64,000 nt of DNA from Mesorhizobium loti (GTDB lineage Bacteria > Pseudomonadota > Alphaproteobacteria > Rhizobiales > Rhizobiaceae), in NCBI RefSeq assembly GCF_003148495.1, contig NZ_QGGH01000014.1, positions 1 through 64,000 of the forward strand, written 5' to 3'. Below are positions 1 to 7,935 of the stretch, in pieces (position 1 is the first letter of the stretch; each line of letters opens with the position of its first letter). The translations under genes were made by a program, and so were the position numbers. The notes below the pieces were generated by a model. It worked only from the letters and a program-made list of their open reading frames with translations, made no database searches and was not told the origin of the DNA.

Positions 1-635
1 GCATGGTCGCCATGGTTGATCGTCTCATAGAGGCTCATGGCATAAGCGAGCGACACCCCAACCGCGATCGGCACGTCCATGTTCATGCGGCCGTGACGCA
101 GCGCATTCCAGGCCGAGCGGAAGAAGATGCCGCCGGCGAAGGCCAGTGCCGGGATCGCGATCAGCGCCGAGACCCAATGAAACAGGTCCCGCGTTGCGCC
201 TTCGGCGCCGGACCAGACCGAGACTGAAAGCAGCATGATATTGCCCGCCGCAAAGCCGGCGACAGCAACGGCGCGGATCAGTTCCGAAAGCGTCTTGTCC
301 TTGTTATCGACTTCAGGGTCGAACAGATGCGCCTCGTAACCCAGCCGTCCCAGCGCGGCGACGAATGGTGGTACTTGGCTCCCACGCCAGCGGACCACGA
401 CCCGCTTCGTGGACAGGTTGACACGAGCACTCTCGACTTGATCGAGCTTTCCCAGTGCTGTCTCGATCGCCTGGATGCAGGCCGCGCAATGAACCGCAGG
501 GACTGAAAGATCGGTCTGGCGGAGATCATCGCCAAGCGATCTGCTCGCCAGCCTGATTTCCTGGCTGGACGGCAGGACCGATGCGGTGTTGACCAGATCA
601 AGCGCCATTTCGGCGCCCGGTGCACAACAACTCAT
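1..635 (-). CDS. fixI: Copper-translocating P-type ATPase FixI (CcoI), N-terminal part only
   Basis: Reading leftward from the ATG at 635 gives about 211 codons before the window ends, so the C-terminal part, including the phosphorylation domain, is not visible. The protein starts MSCCAPGAE, typical of FixI, and has a heavy-metal-associated domain with a CAAC motif at residues 50-53 (VHCAACIQAIE), followed by the first membrane helices (IMLLSVSVW, IPALAFAGGIFF). In the family, FixI exports Cu(I) to the periplasmic side for the CuB centre of cbb3 oxidase. Its ATG overlaps the fixH stop (ATGA), so the two are probably translationally coupled. A fixS gene would be expected downstream, beyond the edge. 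Confidence 0.93.
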   Translation of the reverse strand, partial: MSCCAPGAEMALDLVNTASVLPSSQEIRLASRSLGDDLRQTDLSVPAVHCAACIQAIETALGKLDQVESARVNLSTKRVVVRWRGSQVPPFVAALGRLGYEAHLFDPEVDNKDKTLSELIRAVAVAGFAAGNIMLLSVSVWSGAEGATRDLFHWVSALIAIPALAFAGGIFFRSAWNALRHGRMNMDVPIAVGVSLAYAMSLYETINHGDH

Positions 636-1129
636 TGCAGCGCTCCATTGGAAATCATGATCCTGCGGACGTCGCGATACGGTTTATCCAGACCGGCATC
701 GGCGTCGACTTCGACAATCCAGACGCCATCCTTCGGCATGTGCTGCGCGGCGAATTCCTGGCCAGAGGCGAGGGCGAGCGTGACGGACTTGTCCTCTTTC
801 TCGTATGCGGGATGGCGAAACAGCACCTTGACGCCATGCAAGGGAACCGGCTTGCCGGCGGCATCGGTGAGGCTGTAGCGGACCTCGCCCCATGCGATGG
901 TCAGCTTGCCGGTCCAGCCAAGTGCTGCCTGCGCGCGACCCTCCTCGGCCTTCTTGTTGAATTGCTGGCTCGCCACATAGGTGTTTTCGACGACAAGGCC
1001 GGTCCAGCTCGTGTTGGCGAGCGTGGCCATCGTCAGATTGACCGCGATGACCACGCCGAAGAAGGCAAGGATGGTGAACAGCATGTGCCTGCCTGTGAAT
1101 TCGCGGGTTTTTTGAGTTCTGGCGCTCAT
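632..1129 (-). CDS. fixH: Cytochrome oxidase maturation protein FixH
   Basis: A 165-residue protein with one N-terminal membrane helix (about residues 14-36, HMLFTILAFFGVVIAVNL) and a periplasmic domain, the usual layout and length of FixH. It ends in the conserved region around DADAGLDKPYRDVRRI. FixH is needed, with FixG, FixI and FixS, to assemble active cbb3-type oxidase, and is thought to act in copper delivery. Its ATG overlaps the fixG stop, and its stop overlaps the fixI start, so fixG-fixH-fixI is one tightly coupled transcription unit. Confidence 0.93.
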   Translation of the reverse strand: MSARTQKTREFTGRHMLFTILAFFGVVIAVNLTMATLANTSWTGLVVENTYVASQQFNKKAEEGRAQAALGWTGKLTIAWGEVRYSLTDAAGKPVPLHGVKVLFRHPAYEKEDKSVTLALASGQEFAAQHMPKDGVWIVEVDADAGLDKPYRDVRRIMISNGALQ

Positions 1130-2691
1130 CTGGCAGTCTCCGGCGCGTTGAAGGTGGCGGTGTATTCGTCCGACTCGAAGCTCGCCTTGTCCTCGACACG
1201 GAACGTGAAGGTCTGCGCTGTGCCCTGGATTTGATCCGCCGGCTGGCGCACGAAGACCTTCAGCATTTTCAGGCGATCGGGCTCGACCGGGATGGCAAAG
1301 GAGCGGCCTACCTTAATGTCGTCCCCGACCACGCTCATTTCGCCCCCTTGCAAGCCCTGCATAGTGACAACAATGGTCCGCGGTTCGGGGATCATGTTGA
1401 GCAGCTTGACGGTGTAGCCATTGCGGATCGAGCCGTCGGACAGCGTGACGAATTGCGGATTGCGGTCATGCAGCACGTTCACTTCGAGCCGATCGCGCGT
1501 CAGCAGCGAATAGAGCAGACCCAGGCCGATCAGCGACCACATACCCATGTAGACATAGGTGCGCGGCCGAAAGATTTTGCGAATATGGAAATGCGCCACC
1601 TTGTCGGAGAAAGGGCCGTCAGTGGTCCTGACCAGCGACGGATTGACGGAACTGGAGCCGCCCGCGGTCGCCAGCATCATGTTGGCGTTGTAATCGGAGA
1701 GCGTCGCGTAGGAGATCAGTCCATGCTCCCTGCCGAGCTTGTCCATGACGCCGTCGCAGGCGTCGATGCAAAGCGCGCAGGTGATGCATTCGAGCTGTTG
1801 GCCGTCGCGAATGTCGATCCCCATCGGGCAGACCGCGACGCAGGCATTGCAGTCGACGCAGTCGCCGACGGACTGACCTGCTGCCACGACCTTCTTGGCG
1901 TGACGCGAACGTGGTTCGCCGCGCCAGTCGTTGTAAGTGACGGTGAGGGAATTTTCGTCGAGCATCGCCGCCTGGATGCGTGGCCATGGGCACATGTAGG
2001 TGCAGACCTGCTCGCGCATCAGCCCACCGAACGTATAGGTCGTCGCCGTCAACACGGCGACGGTGATGTAGGCGACGGGGGCTGCGGTGCCGGTGAAAAG
2101 TTCGCGAGCCAACGTAGGCGCATCGGCGAAATAGAATATCCAGGCGCCCCCGGTCGCAGCACCTATGACCAGCCAGATGGCGTGTTTCGATACCCGCAGC
2201 GCAAGCTTGCGGGCGGTCCAGGGACCGGCATCGAGTTTCATGCGTGCGTTGCGATCACCCTCGATGGCGCGCTCGACAACCAGAAACAGATCGACCCAGA
2301 CGGTCTGCGGACATGTATAGCCGCACCAGGCACGACCGATAGTCGACGTGATCAGGAAAAGACCGACGCCGGCCATGATCAGAAGGCCGGCCACATAGTA
2401 GAATTCCTGCGGCCATATCTCGATGAAGAAGAAGTAGAAGCGCCGGTTGGCGAGATCGAGCAGCACGGCCTGGTCCGGGGCGAACGGGCCACGGTCCCAT
2501 CGCAACCACGGTGTCAGATAGTAGATACCGAGTGTGATCGCCATCACCAGCCACTTGAACCGGCGAAAGCTTCCCGTTGCCCGTTTCGGGAATATCTTCT
2601 TGCGCGCGGCATACATTGGCTGGCGCACTTTGGCGGAGTTCACCGCTTCGGCTTCGAGCCGCTCTACCTGCGTATTGTCCAGCACATGCAT
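1126..2691 (-). CDS. fixG: Cytochrome oxidase accessory protein FixG (CcoG)
   Basis: A polyferredoxin-like membrane protein needed for cbb3 oxidase assembly; CcoG homologues reduce Cu(II) to Cu(I). Visible are a conserved MYAARKKIFPK start region, several membrane helices, CGYTCPQTVW and CTYMCPWPR motifs, and a bacterial ferredoxin segment with CVDCNACVAVCP followed by CITCALCIDAC, enough cysteines for two [4Fe-4S] clusters. The frame is open up to 2820, but the ATG at 2691 (MHVLDNTQ) is preferred: it gives 521 residues, the usual family length, and it lies 82 bases from the FNR box at 2773-2786, which would otherwise fall inside the coding region. The Shine-Dalgarno sequence GGAG is unusually close to this ATG. 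Confidence 0.93.
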   Translation of the reverse strand: MHVLDNTQVERLEAEAVNSAKVRQPMYAARKKIFPKRATGSFRRFKWLVMAITLGIYYLTPWLRWDRGPFAPDQAVLLDLANRRFYFFFIEIWPQEFYYVAGLLIMAGVGLFLITSTIGRAWCGYTCPQTVWVDLFLVVERAIEGDRNARMKLDAGPWTARKLALRVSKHAIWLVIGAATGGAWIFYFADAPTLARELFTGTAAPVAYITVAVLTATTYTFGGLMREQVCTYMCPWPRIQAAMLDENSLTVTYNDWRGEPRSRHAKKVVAAGQSVGDCVDCNACVAVCPMGIDIRDGQQLECITCALCIDACDGVMDKLGREHGLISYATLSDYNANMMLATAGGSSSVNPSLVRTTDGPFSDKVAHFHIRKIFRPRTYVYMGMWSLIGLGLLYSLLTRDRLEVNVLHDRNPQFVTLSDGSIRNGYTVKLLNMIPEPRTIVVTMQGLQGGEMSVVGDDIKVGRSFAIPVEPDRLKMLKVFVRQPADQIQGTAQTFTFRVEDKASFESDEYTATFNAPETAR

Positions 2692-2772
2692 CTCCACTCG
2701 CGCAGGCGACAATCTGCCCATGCCCGGGCTGCCAGCGTATGGGAGTCTTGCCGCGGGGCGGGGGCAGGCGCG

Positions 2773-2786
2773 TTGATGCAAGTCAA
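2773..2786 (-). promoter_or_regulatory. FNR/FixK box upstream of fixG
   Basis: The sequence TTGATGCAAGTCAA matches the TTGA-N6-TCAA consensus of FNR/FixK-type activators. It lies in the 180-base gap between fixP and fixG, 82 bases before the chosen fixG start. If the box centre is near -41.5, transcription would begin near 2738. This suggests fixGHI has its own low-oxygen promoter in addition to readthrough from fixNOQP. Confidence 0.8.
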
Positions 2787-2871
2787 TTGCCGGTGCCGAA
2801 TACAGGTCGAGGCCCGGCATGGCCGGGCCTCGTCGCTTGGCTGGCGAAGGGTTGGGATTAGGCCCCGCTTC

Positions 2872-3735
2872 CTATTCCCCACCACCAAGCGAATGGATGT
2901 AGACGGCGAGTTCCTTGACCTTGGTCTCGCCCAGGCGTGCGCCCCAGGCCGGCATGACGCCCTGTTTTGGCGCACGGACCTGTGCGGCGATGGCCGCCTC
3001 GCCGGATCCGTAGAGCCAGATCGCATCGGTCAGATCGGGCGCGCCGAGCTCCTTGTTGCCCTTTGCATTGTCGCCATGACAGGCCACGCAATTTTCGGCA
3101 AAGACCTTGGCGCCGGGCTCGACGAGGCCGGCATCCTGGACCTTTCCCGACAGGCTGGCGACATAGGTGCTGACCTGAGCGATCTGGTCAGTGGTTATGA
3201 TGTCGCCAAAGGCAGGCATTTCCGACAGGCGCGTGTCCGGATCGGACGCGAAGCGGATGCCGTGCGTGATCGTCTGCTGGATCTGCTCGGCCTTGCCGCC
3301 CCACAGCCAGTCGTCGTCGTTGAGATTGGGAAAGCCCTTGGAACCTTGGGCGCCGGAGCCATGGCATTGTACGCAATTGACCTTGAAAGCGGCGCCACCG
3401 GCGGCGGTTGCGAATTCGCGCAGGCCATCGTCCGCGGCAATCTCCGAGACGCTCTTGGACTCCACCGCCGAGATATATTTGCCCTTCGCGACCTCAGCCA
3501 CAGCCAGTTCGTTCTTGACGTCGTTGCGGCTGGAATAGCCGAGCACGCCCTTCGTCGCCGAGTGCAGCAGCGGCCATGCCGGATAGGCGATGGTGTAGCC
3601 GATGGCCCAGACAATGGTGACGTAAAACGTGATGACCCACCAGCGCGGAAGCGGGTTGTTGAGCTCCCTTATGCCATCCCACTCATGGCCGGTGGTTGAG
3701 ACACCGGAGACCTGGTCGATATGCTCGTTGCTCAT
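2872..3735 (-). CDS. fixP: cbb3 oxidase di-heme subunit III, FixP (CcoP)
   Basis: A 287-residue membrane-anchored cytochrome c. The N-terminal part has the LPRWWVITFYVTIVWAIGY region with one membrane helix. Two heme c sites follow, CVQCH and CVACH, each in a cytochrome c domain of about 90 residues. CcoP passes electrons from soluble cytochrome c to CcoO and the catalytic subunit. It starts 2 bases after the fixQ stop and is the last gene of fixNOQP before the fixG promoter region. Confidence 0.96.
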   Translation of the reverse strand: MSNEHIDQVSGVSTTGHEWDGIRELNNPLPRWWVITFYVTIVWAIGYTIAYPAWPLLHSATKGVLGYSSRNDVKNELAVAEVAKGKYISAVESKSVSEIAADDGLREFATAAGGAAFKVNCVQCHGSGAQGSKGFPNLNDDDWLWGGKAEQIQQTITHGIRFASDPDTRLSEMPAFGDIITTDQIAQVSTYVASLSGKVQDAGLVEPGAKVFAENCVACHGDNAKGNKELGAPDLTDAIWLYGSGEAAIAAQVRAPKQGVMPAWGARLGETKVKELAVYIHSLGGGE

Positions 3736-3737
3736 GA

Positions 3738-3887
3738 TCAGTCATCCTCAAGGGGGATCCGGGCAGCCTCGTCGGCCAGCTTGCGGCTGCCGGGGCGAAG
3801 GGCGAAGACAATTGCCCCGACAAAGAAAAGCGCCATGCCGACCAAACCCCAGCTGTCGGCAAACTCCCGCATCAAATTGTAATCCAT
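3738..3887 (-). CDS. fixQ: cbb3 oxidase small subunit FixQ (CcoQ)
   Basis: A 49-residue protein (MDYNLMREFADSWGLVG at the start) with a single membrane helix (MALFFVGAIVFAL) and a short charged tail rich in acidic residues. Size, composition and position between fixO and fixP identify it as CcoQ, which stabilises the oxidase complex. It begins 12 bases after the fixO stop and ends 2 bases before the fixP start. Confidence 0.94.
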   Translation of the reverse strand: MDYNLMREFADSWGLVGMALFFVGAIVFALRPGSRKLADEAARIPLEDD

Positions 3888-3899
3888 GGATAAAACTCC

Positions 3900-4631
3900 T
3901 CAGCGATATCCTGCGGCATCGTCGTAGTTCTTGAAGTCAACCAGCGTGCCGAGCATCTGGAGATAGGCGACGAGGGCATCCATTTCGGTGACCTGTTGCG
4001 GGTTGCCGTCGAAGTCGCCGACCTTGGCTTTCGGATAGCGTGCTTCGAGGCCGGATGTGTCCGCGTTGGGATCGGCCTGCGCCATAAGGTCGGCATTGGC
4101 GTGCGCGATCATGTCATCGTTGTAGGGGACGCCGACCCGCCTGTTGGCGACCAGATGGGTCGAGAAATCCTTCACCTCGATCGGGGCGTCCTTCAGGAAC
4201 GCGTAGCTCGGCATGATCGATTCCGGCACCACCGAACGCGGATCCGTAAGGTGCTGAACGTGCCATCCATTCGAGTAGCGGTCGCCGACCCGGGCGAGGT
4301 CCGGCCCGGTTCGCTTCGATCCCCACTGGAAAGGGTGATCGTACATCGACTCGGCCGCCAAGCTGTAGTGACCGTAGCGCTCGACCTCGTCGCGGAATGG
4401 CCTGATCATCTGGCTGTGGCAGAGGTAGCAGCCCTCACGCACATAGATGTTGCGGCCGGCGAGTTCCAGCGGCGAGTAAGGCCGCATGCCTTCGACCTTC
4501 TCGATGGTGTTGTCGAGATAGAAGAGCGGTGCGATCTCGACGATGCCGCCGACCGTCACCACCAGAAGGGAGCCAACGAGAAGAAGCGTGGCGTTCTTCT
4601 CGATGATCGCGTGTCTGTCCATCAAGCCCAT
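3900..4631 (-). CDS. fixO: cbb3 oxidase mono-heme subunit II, FixO (CcoO)
   Basis: A 243-residue membrane-anchored cytochrome c. One N-terminal helix (LLLVGSLLVVTVGGIVEI) is followed by the family signature GRNIYVREGCYLCHSQMIRPF, with the heme site CYLCH, and by GPDLARVGDRYSN. A methionine in SIMPSYAFL is the likely distal heme ligand. CcoO relays electrons between CcoP and CcoN. It lies 11 bases after fixN. Confidence 0.96.
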   Translation of the reverse strand: MGLMDRHAIIEKNATLLLVGSLLVVTVGGIVEIAPLFYLDNTIEKVEGMRPYSPLELAGRNIYVREGCYLCHSQMIRPFRDEVERYGHYSLAAESMYDHPFQWGSKRTGPDLARVGDRYSNGWHVQHLTDPRSVVPESIMPSYAFLKDAPIEVKDFSTHLVANRRVGVPYNDDMIAHANADLMAQADPNADTSGLEARYPKAKVGDFDGNPQQVTEMDALVAYLQMLGTLVDFKNYDDAAGYR

Positions 4632-4642
4632 TGTCTGGCTCC

Positions 4643-6253
4643 TTATTCGGCAGGCTGAAGGGCGGGAACCGAGCCGGGCATCGGCTCCTCCTCGCGCTGG
4701 TATCCCAGGATCGTCATGGTAATGTTCCAGGCCATGATCAGGGCGCCGGAGAGGTACATTGCCCCGCCGATGGCGCGCATGACATAGTAGGGGTGCATGG
4801 CGGCCACGGTTTCAGCGAATGAGTAGACCAGAAAGCCCTGCTCGTCGTATTCGCGCCACATCAGGCCCTGCATGATGCCGGACACCCACATCACTGCGGC
4901 GTAGACGACGATCCCGAGTGTCGCCAGCCAGAAGTGCCAGGTGACCAGCCTCAGCGAGTAGAGCCGTTGACGGTTCCAGAGCTTCGGCGCCATGTAGTAG
5001 ATCGCACCGAACGAGATCATGCCGACCCAGCCGAGCGCGCCGGAATGGACGTGTCCGATGGTCCAGTCGGTATAGTGCGACAGCGAGTTGACCGTCTTGA
5101 TCGACATCATCGGCCCCTCGAAGGTCGACATGCCGTAGAAGGCGATGGCCATCACCATCATGCGGATGATCGGATCGGTGCGGAGCTTGTCCCAGGCGCC
5201 TGATAGCGTCATTAGGCCGTTGATCATGCCACCCCATGACGGCATCCACAGCATGATCGAGAACACCATGCCGAGCGTCTGCGCCCAATCGGGCAGGGCG
5301 GTGTAGTGCAGATGGTGCGGGCCTGCCCAGATGTAGAGGAAGATCAGCGCCCAGAAGTGAATGATGGAGAGACGGTATGAGTAGACCGGCCGGTTCGCTT
5401 GCTTGGGCACGAAGTAATACATCATGCCGAGGAAGCCGGCGGTGAGGAAGAAGCCGACGGCGTTGTGGCCGTACCACCACTGTATCAGCGCGTCCTGGAC
5501 GCCGGAGAAGGCGGAGTAGCTCTTCGAGCCGAGAAACGAAACCGGCATCGACAGGTTGTTGACCACATGCAGCATCGCGACGGTGATGATGAAGGACAGG
5601 TAGAACCAGTTGGCGACGTAGATATGCGGCTCCTTGCGCTTCAGGATCGTGCCGAGGAACAGGATGAGATAGGCGACCCAGACGATGGTCAGCCAGATGT
5701 CGACGTACCATTCGGGTTCGGCGTATTCGCGGCTCTCGGTGATGCCGAGCAGGTAGCCAGTCGCCGCCATGACGATGAAGAGCTGGTAGCCCCAGAACAC
5801 GAACCAGGCGAGATCACCACCGAACAGGCGGGCGCGGCAGGTTCGTTGCACGACATACAATGATGTGCACAGCAGTGCGTTGCCGCCGAAGGCAAAGACT
5901 ACGCCCGATGTATGCAGCGGCCGCAAACGGCCGAAGTTGAACCAGGGCTGGATGTTGAGATCGGGGTAGGCAAGCTGCAGCGCGATGACCACGCCGACAA
6001 GCATGCCGACGACACCCCAGAACATGGTGGCGATCGTGCCGTAGCGGATTGGACCATCCATGTAAGCGGATGGGTCAATCGGAGCGGCCACCTGGAAATT
6101 CGTGTTGCGGATGAGGATGGCGACAAAACCAAGCAACACAAAAAACAGCACCCACATATGCTGTCGAAATGGCTGGTCCGCGCCGAAGCCAGCGGCCGCT
6201 AGGGCCGCGAATGTGAAAAGGCTCAAAGCGAAGATTTGCGTGCCGAACTTCAT
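4643..6253 (-). CDS. fixN: cbb3 oxidase catalytic subunit I, FixN (CcoN)
   Basis: A 536-residue heme-copper oxidase subunit with about a dozen membrane helices. Expected ligand motifs are present: LHTSGVVFAFGGN (low-spin heme), WYGHNAVGF (CuB histidine and the cross-linked tyrosine region), GPHHLHYT (CuB histidines) and GHVHSGALGW (heme ligands). This is the high-affinity oxygen-reducing proton pump used at low oxygen and, in rhizobia, in nodules. First gene of the operon; an FNR/FixK box lies 81 bases upstream of the ATG. Confidence 0.97.
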   Translation of the reverse strand: MKFGTQIFALSLFTFAALAAAGFGADQPFRQHMWVLFFVLLGFVAILIRNTNFQVAAPIDPSAYMDGPIRYGTIATMFWGVVGMLVGVVIALQLAYPDLNIQPWFNFGRLRPLHTSGVVFAFGGNALLCTSLYVVQRTCRARLFGGDLAWFVFWGYQLFIVMAATGYLLGITESREYAEPEWYVDIWLTIVWVAYLILFLGTILKRKEPHIYVANWFYLSFIITVAMLHVVNNLSMPVSFLGSKSYSAFSGVQDALIQWWYGHNAVGFFLTAGFLGMMYYFVPKQANRPVYSYRLSIIHFWALIFLYIWAGPHHLHYTALPDWAQTLGMVFSIMLWMPSWGGMINGLMTLSGAWDKLRTDPIIRMMVMAIAFYGMSTFEGPMMSIKTVNSLSHYTDWTIGHVHSGALGWVGMISFGAIYYMAPKLWNRQRLYSLRLVTWHFWLATLGIVVYAAVMWVSGIMQGLMWREYDEQGFLVYSFAETVAAMHPYYVMRAIGGAMYLSGALIMAWNITMTILGYQREEEPMPGSVPALQPAE

Positions 6254-6333
6254 GAGATATCCCCGACCTCGGATTCCGATGCGCGGACGCCAATCCGCGT
6301 AGACACCAATTCAGCAGTCGCGTTGTCGCCGCC

Positions 6334-6347
6334 TTGATCCATGTCAA
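6334..6347. promoter_or_regulatory. FNR/FixK box between fixN and the hemerythrin-like gene
   Basis: TTGATCCATGTCAA fits TTGA-N6-TCAA. It is 81 bases before fixN on the minus strand, the same geometry as the box before fixG. Read rightward, a start of transcription 41.5 bases from the box centre would fall near 6382, just ahead of the TTG start at 6403. One operator could therefore serve both divergent genes. Confidence 0.8.
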
Positions 6348-6402
6348 AGCCCAGCCCTTTCTGATTGGGCAGCGTGGTCTTGCAAACGAACGGAGGCCGC
6401 CG

Positions 6403-6921
6403 TTGAGCCAGAAGAAAGGGCTGGGATCGTCGCTGTTCGAAGCAGGCGACGAAAATCCCGCACCAACTGATCGATCCAGCAGGGAAGTGGTCCCGGCTGC
6501 GGTGATGAAGCGCGCGCACAGGGAAAAGCTGCAGCTCTGCGACGCCCTGGAAAGAATTGCGGACGCCTTGCCCAGCGTCGATCGTCTGAAGTGCCTCGGC
6601 GCGGCCAACGCGATCATTCCGCTGCTGCGCAACATTCATCAATACGAAGAGGCGGTCATCTTCCCTGCTTACGAGGACGCCGTGGTCGGCAGCAATGCGA
6701 ACCTTGCCTCAACCCGGCGATTGCGGGCCGAACATGTGGAAGACGAATGCTTTGCCGGTGAGGTGACCGAAATTCTGCTGGCCATCGGTCATGGCGAGAC
6801 GGTCGAGAACCCCGAAGCCATCGGTTTCATGTTGCGCGGCCTGTTCGAGAACTTGCGCCGGCACATCGCGTTTGAACGCGAGCATGTCCTGCCGATGATC
6901 GGGATCGTCGACCGGGACTAG
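6403..6921 (+). CDS. Hemerythrin-like HHE-domain protein
   Basis: A 172-residue soluble helical protein with the spaced His/Glu pattern of HHE cation-binding domains: MKRAHREK, LLRNIHQYEEAVIFPAYED, RAEHVEDE and LRRHIAFEREHVLPMI. Such proteins bind a di-iron centre and act in oxygen, NO or iron handling; the exact ligand here is unknown. The start is taken as TTG at 6403 because GGAGG lies 6 bases upstream at 6392-6396. An earlier in-frame TTG coincides with the FNR box and is unlikely. It is divergent from fixN, suggesting low-oxygen induction. Its stop codon is formed by the end of a 130-bp repeat. Confidence 0.8.
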   Translation: MSQKKGLGSSLFEAGDENPAPTDRSSREVVPAAVMKRAHREKLQLCDALERIADALPSVDRLKCLGAANAIIPLLRNIHQYEEAVIFPAYEDAVVGSNANLASTRRLRAEHVEDECFAGEVTEILLAIGHGETVENPEAIGFMLRGLFENLRRHIAFEREHVLPMIGIVDRD

Positions 6922-7047
6922 AGCAATTCACCGTTTCACGGAAACGGCGAAGCGCTCTAACTCTTTGTTTTGACGCAATTCCCAAGGGAAAGCGCTATGC
7001 GCTTTTCCCGGGAAAACCGTTTCGCGCTTTTCCTGGAATTGCTCTAG
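6918..7047. repeat. 130-bp interspersed palindromic repeat, copy 1
   Basis: The element begins CTAGAGCAATTC and ends GGAATTGCTCTAG, an inverted repeat, and contains further internal palindromes such as TTTCCCGGGAAA. A second copy of the same length lies at 37948-38077 in the opposite orientation. The outer TAG on each end serves as the stop codon of the two convergent flanking genes. It probably acts as an intergenic palindromic element and perhaps a bidirectional terminator. Confidence 0.8.
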
Positions 7048-7775
7048 GCGCCGGAGCGGCTCGCCAACCGGGCAAGGCTGTCCACGGTCACATGGCGGTT
7101 GTTGTCGATCCGGATCACGCTATCCGTCCGCAGCCGGGTCAACTGGCGGCTCACCGTTTCGATCGTCAGGCCGAGGAAATCGGCGATGTCGGCACGTGTG
7201 AGCGGCAGCTCGAAGCTCGTCGAGTTGGTGTTTGGATCAAGCGTGGGATCGATGTTTCTGGCAATCATCAGCAGAAAGCTCGCCACTTTTTCCGCAGCGG
7301 TCTTGCGTCCCAGCGTGACCATCCAATCGCGTGCCTCGTCGAGTTCGTTCAGCGTCTGCTTGAGCAGGCGGTGCTCGAGCTCCGGCGACTCCCTCATCAT
7401 CCTTTCGACGGACGCCCTTGGAAATGAACACAAGGAGACGGCAGTTGCCGCTTCCGCGTTGATCGCGCTTTCCACCTTGAATGGCCGTCCCAGAAAATCG
7501 GGGGCAAACTGAAGCCCGACAATCTGCTGGCGCCCATCCGAAAGGCTTTTCGTCAGCTTCACCACGCCGGAAAGCACGTTGGAATAGCTGTCGACGGTTT
7601 CGGCGTCGCCAATCAATTCTACCCCCGGTTCAATGGTGTGCTTTGACGAGGTCTTGGCGAGCCCGACCAATTGATCGGGATCGAGCGCGCCGCAGACGCC
7701 ACGGTGGCGCGCTTCGCACGATTGACAAAGCACGGGAATGCCGGTGCTGTGAACATCCTGACGCACTGTCACCAC
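7044..7775 (-). CDS. fnrN: Oxygen-responsive Crp/Fnr family activator, FnrN type
   Basis: A 243-residue Crp/Fnr regulator with an N-terminal cysteine cluster C17-x2-C20-x7-C28 and a further C116, the pattern expected for an oxygen-labile [4Fe-4S] cluster. The effector domain is followed by a helix-turn-helix whose recognition helix reads TIETVSRQL, with the E-x2-SR residues that contact TTGAT half-sites in FNR. It would activate fixNOQP, fixGHI and hemN at low oxygen. Start is GTG at 7775; a second GTG follows directly and is an alternative. An FNR box lies between this gene and hemN, implying autoregulation. A FixK-type name is less likely because of the cysteine cluster. Confidence 0.87.
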   Translation of the reverse strand: MVTVRQDVHSTGIPVLCQSCEARHRGVCGALDPDQLVGLAKTSSKHTIEPGVELIGDAETVDSYSNVLSGVVKLTKSLSDGRQQIVGLQFAPDFLGRPFKVESAINAEAATAVSLCSFPRASVERMMRESPELEHRLLKQTLNELDEARDWMVTLGRKTAAEKVASFLLMIARNIDPTLDPNTNSTSFELPLTRADIADFLGLTIETVSRQLTRLRTDSVIRIDNNRHVTVDSLARLASRSGA

Positions 7776-7863
7776 GATCGCCCAAAAAATGAAAAACTCG
7801 GGCAGGGTATAGCATCAGCCCAAGAAAAAGCCCTTGCGGCAGTTTGTCCGCAGAAAGATGGTA

Positions 7864-7877
7864 TTGACCGAAATCAA
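7864..7877. promoter_or_regulatory. FNR box between fnrN and hemN
   Basis: TTGACCGAAATCAA matches the TTGA-N6-TCAA consensus and sits in the divergent gap between fnrN and hemN. Class II geometry places transcription starts near 7912 for hemN and near 7829 for fnrN. This supports the hemN start at 7936 rather than the ATG at 7894, which would precede the transcription start. Confidence 0.78.
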
Positions 7878-7935
7878 GGCTGTCGGCGTCCAAATGGATC
7901 AATCTCGCGCCATTCAAAGTGGAGCGGATAGAGAC

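Noticed and set aside
1231..3699. Very long plus-strand open frame (822 codons) opposite fixG and fixP
   Set aside because: It is antisense to well-recognised fixG and fixP, has no family signature and reflects GC-rich codon bias.
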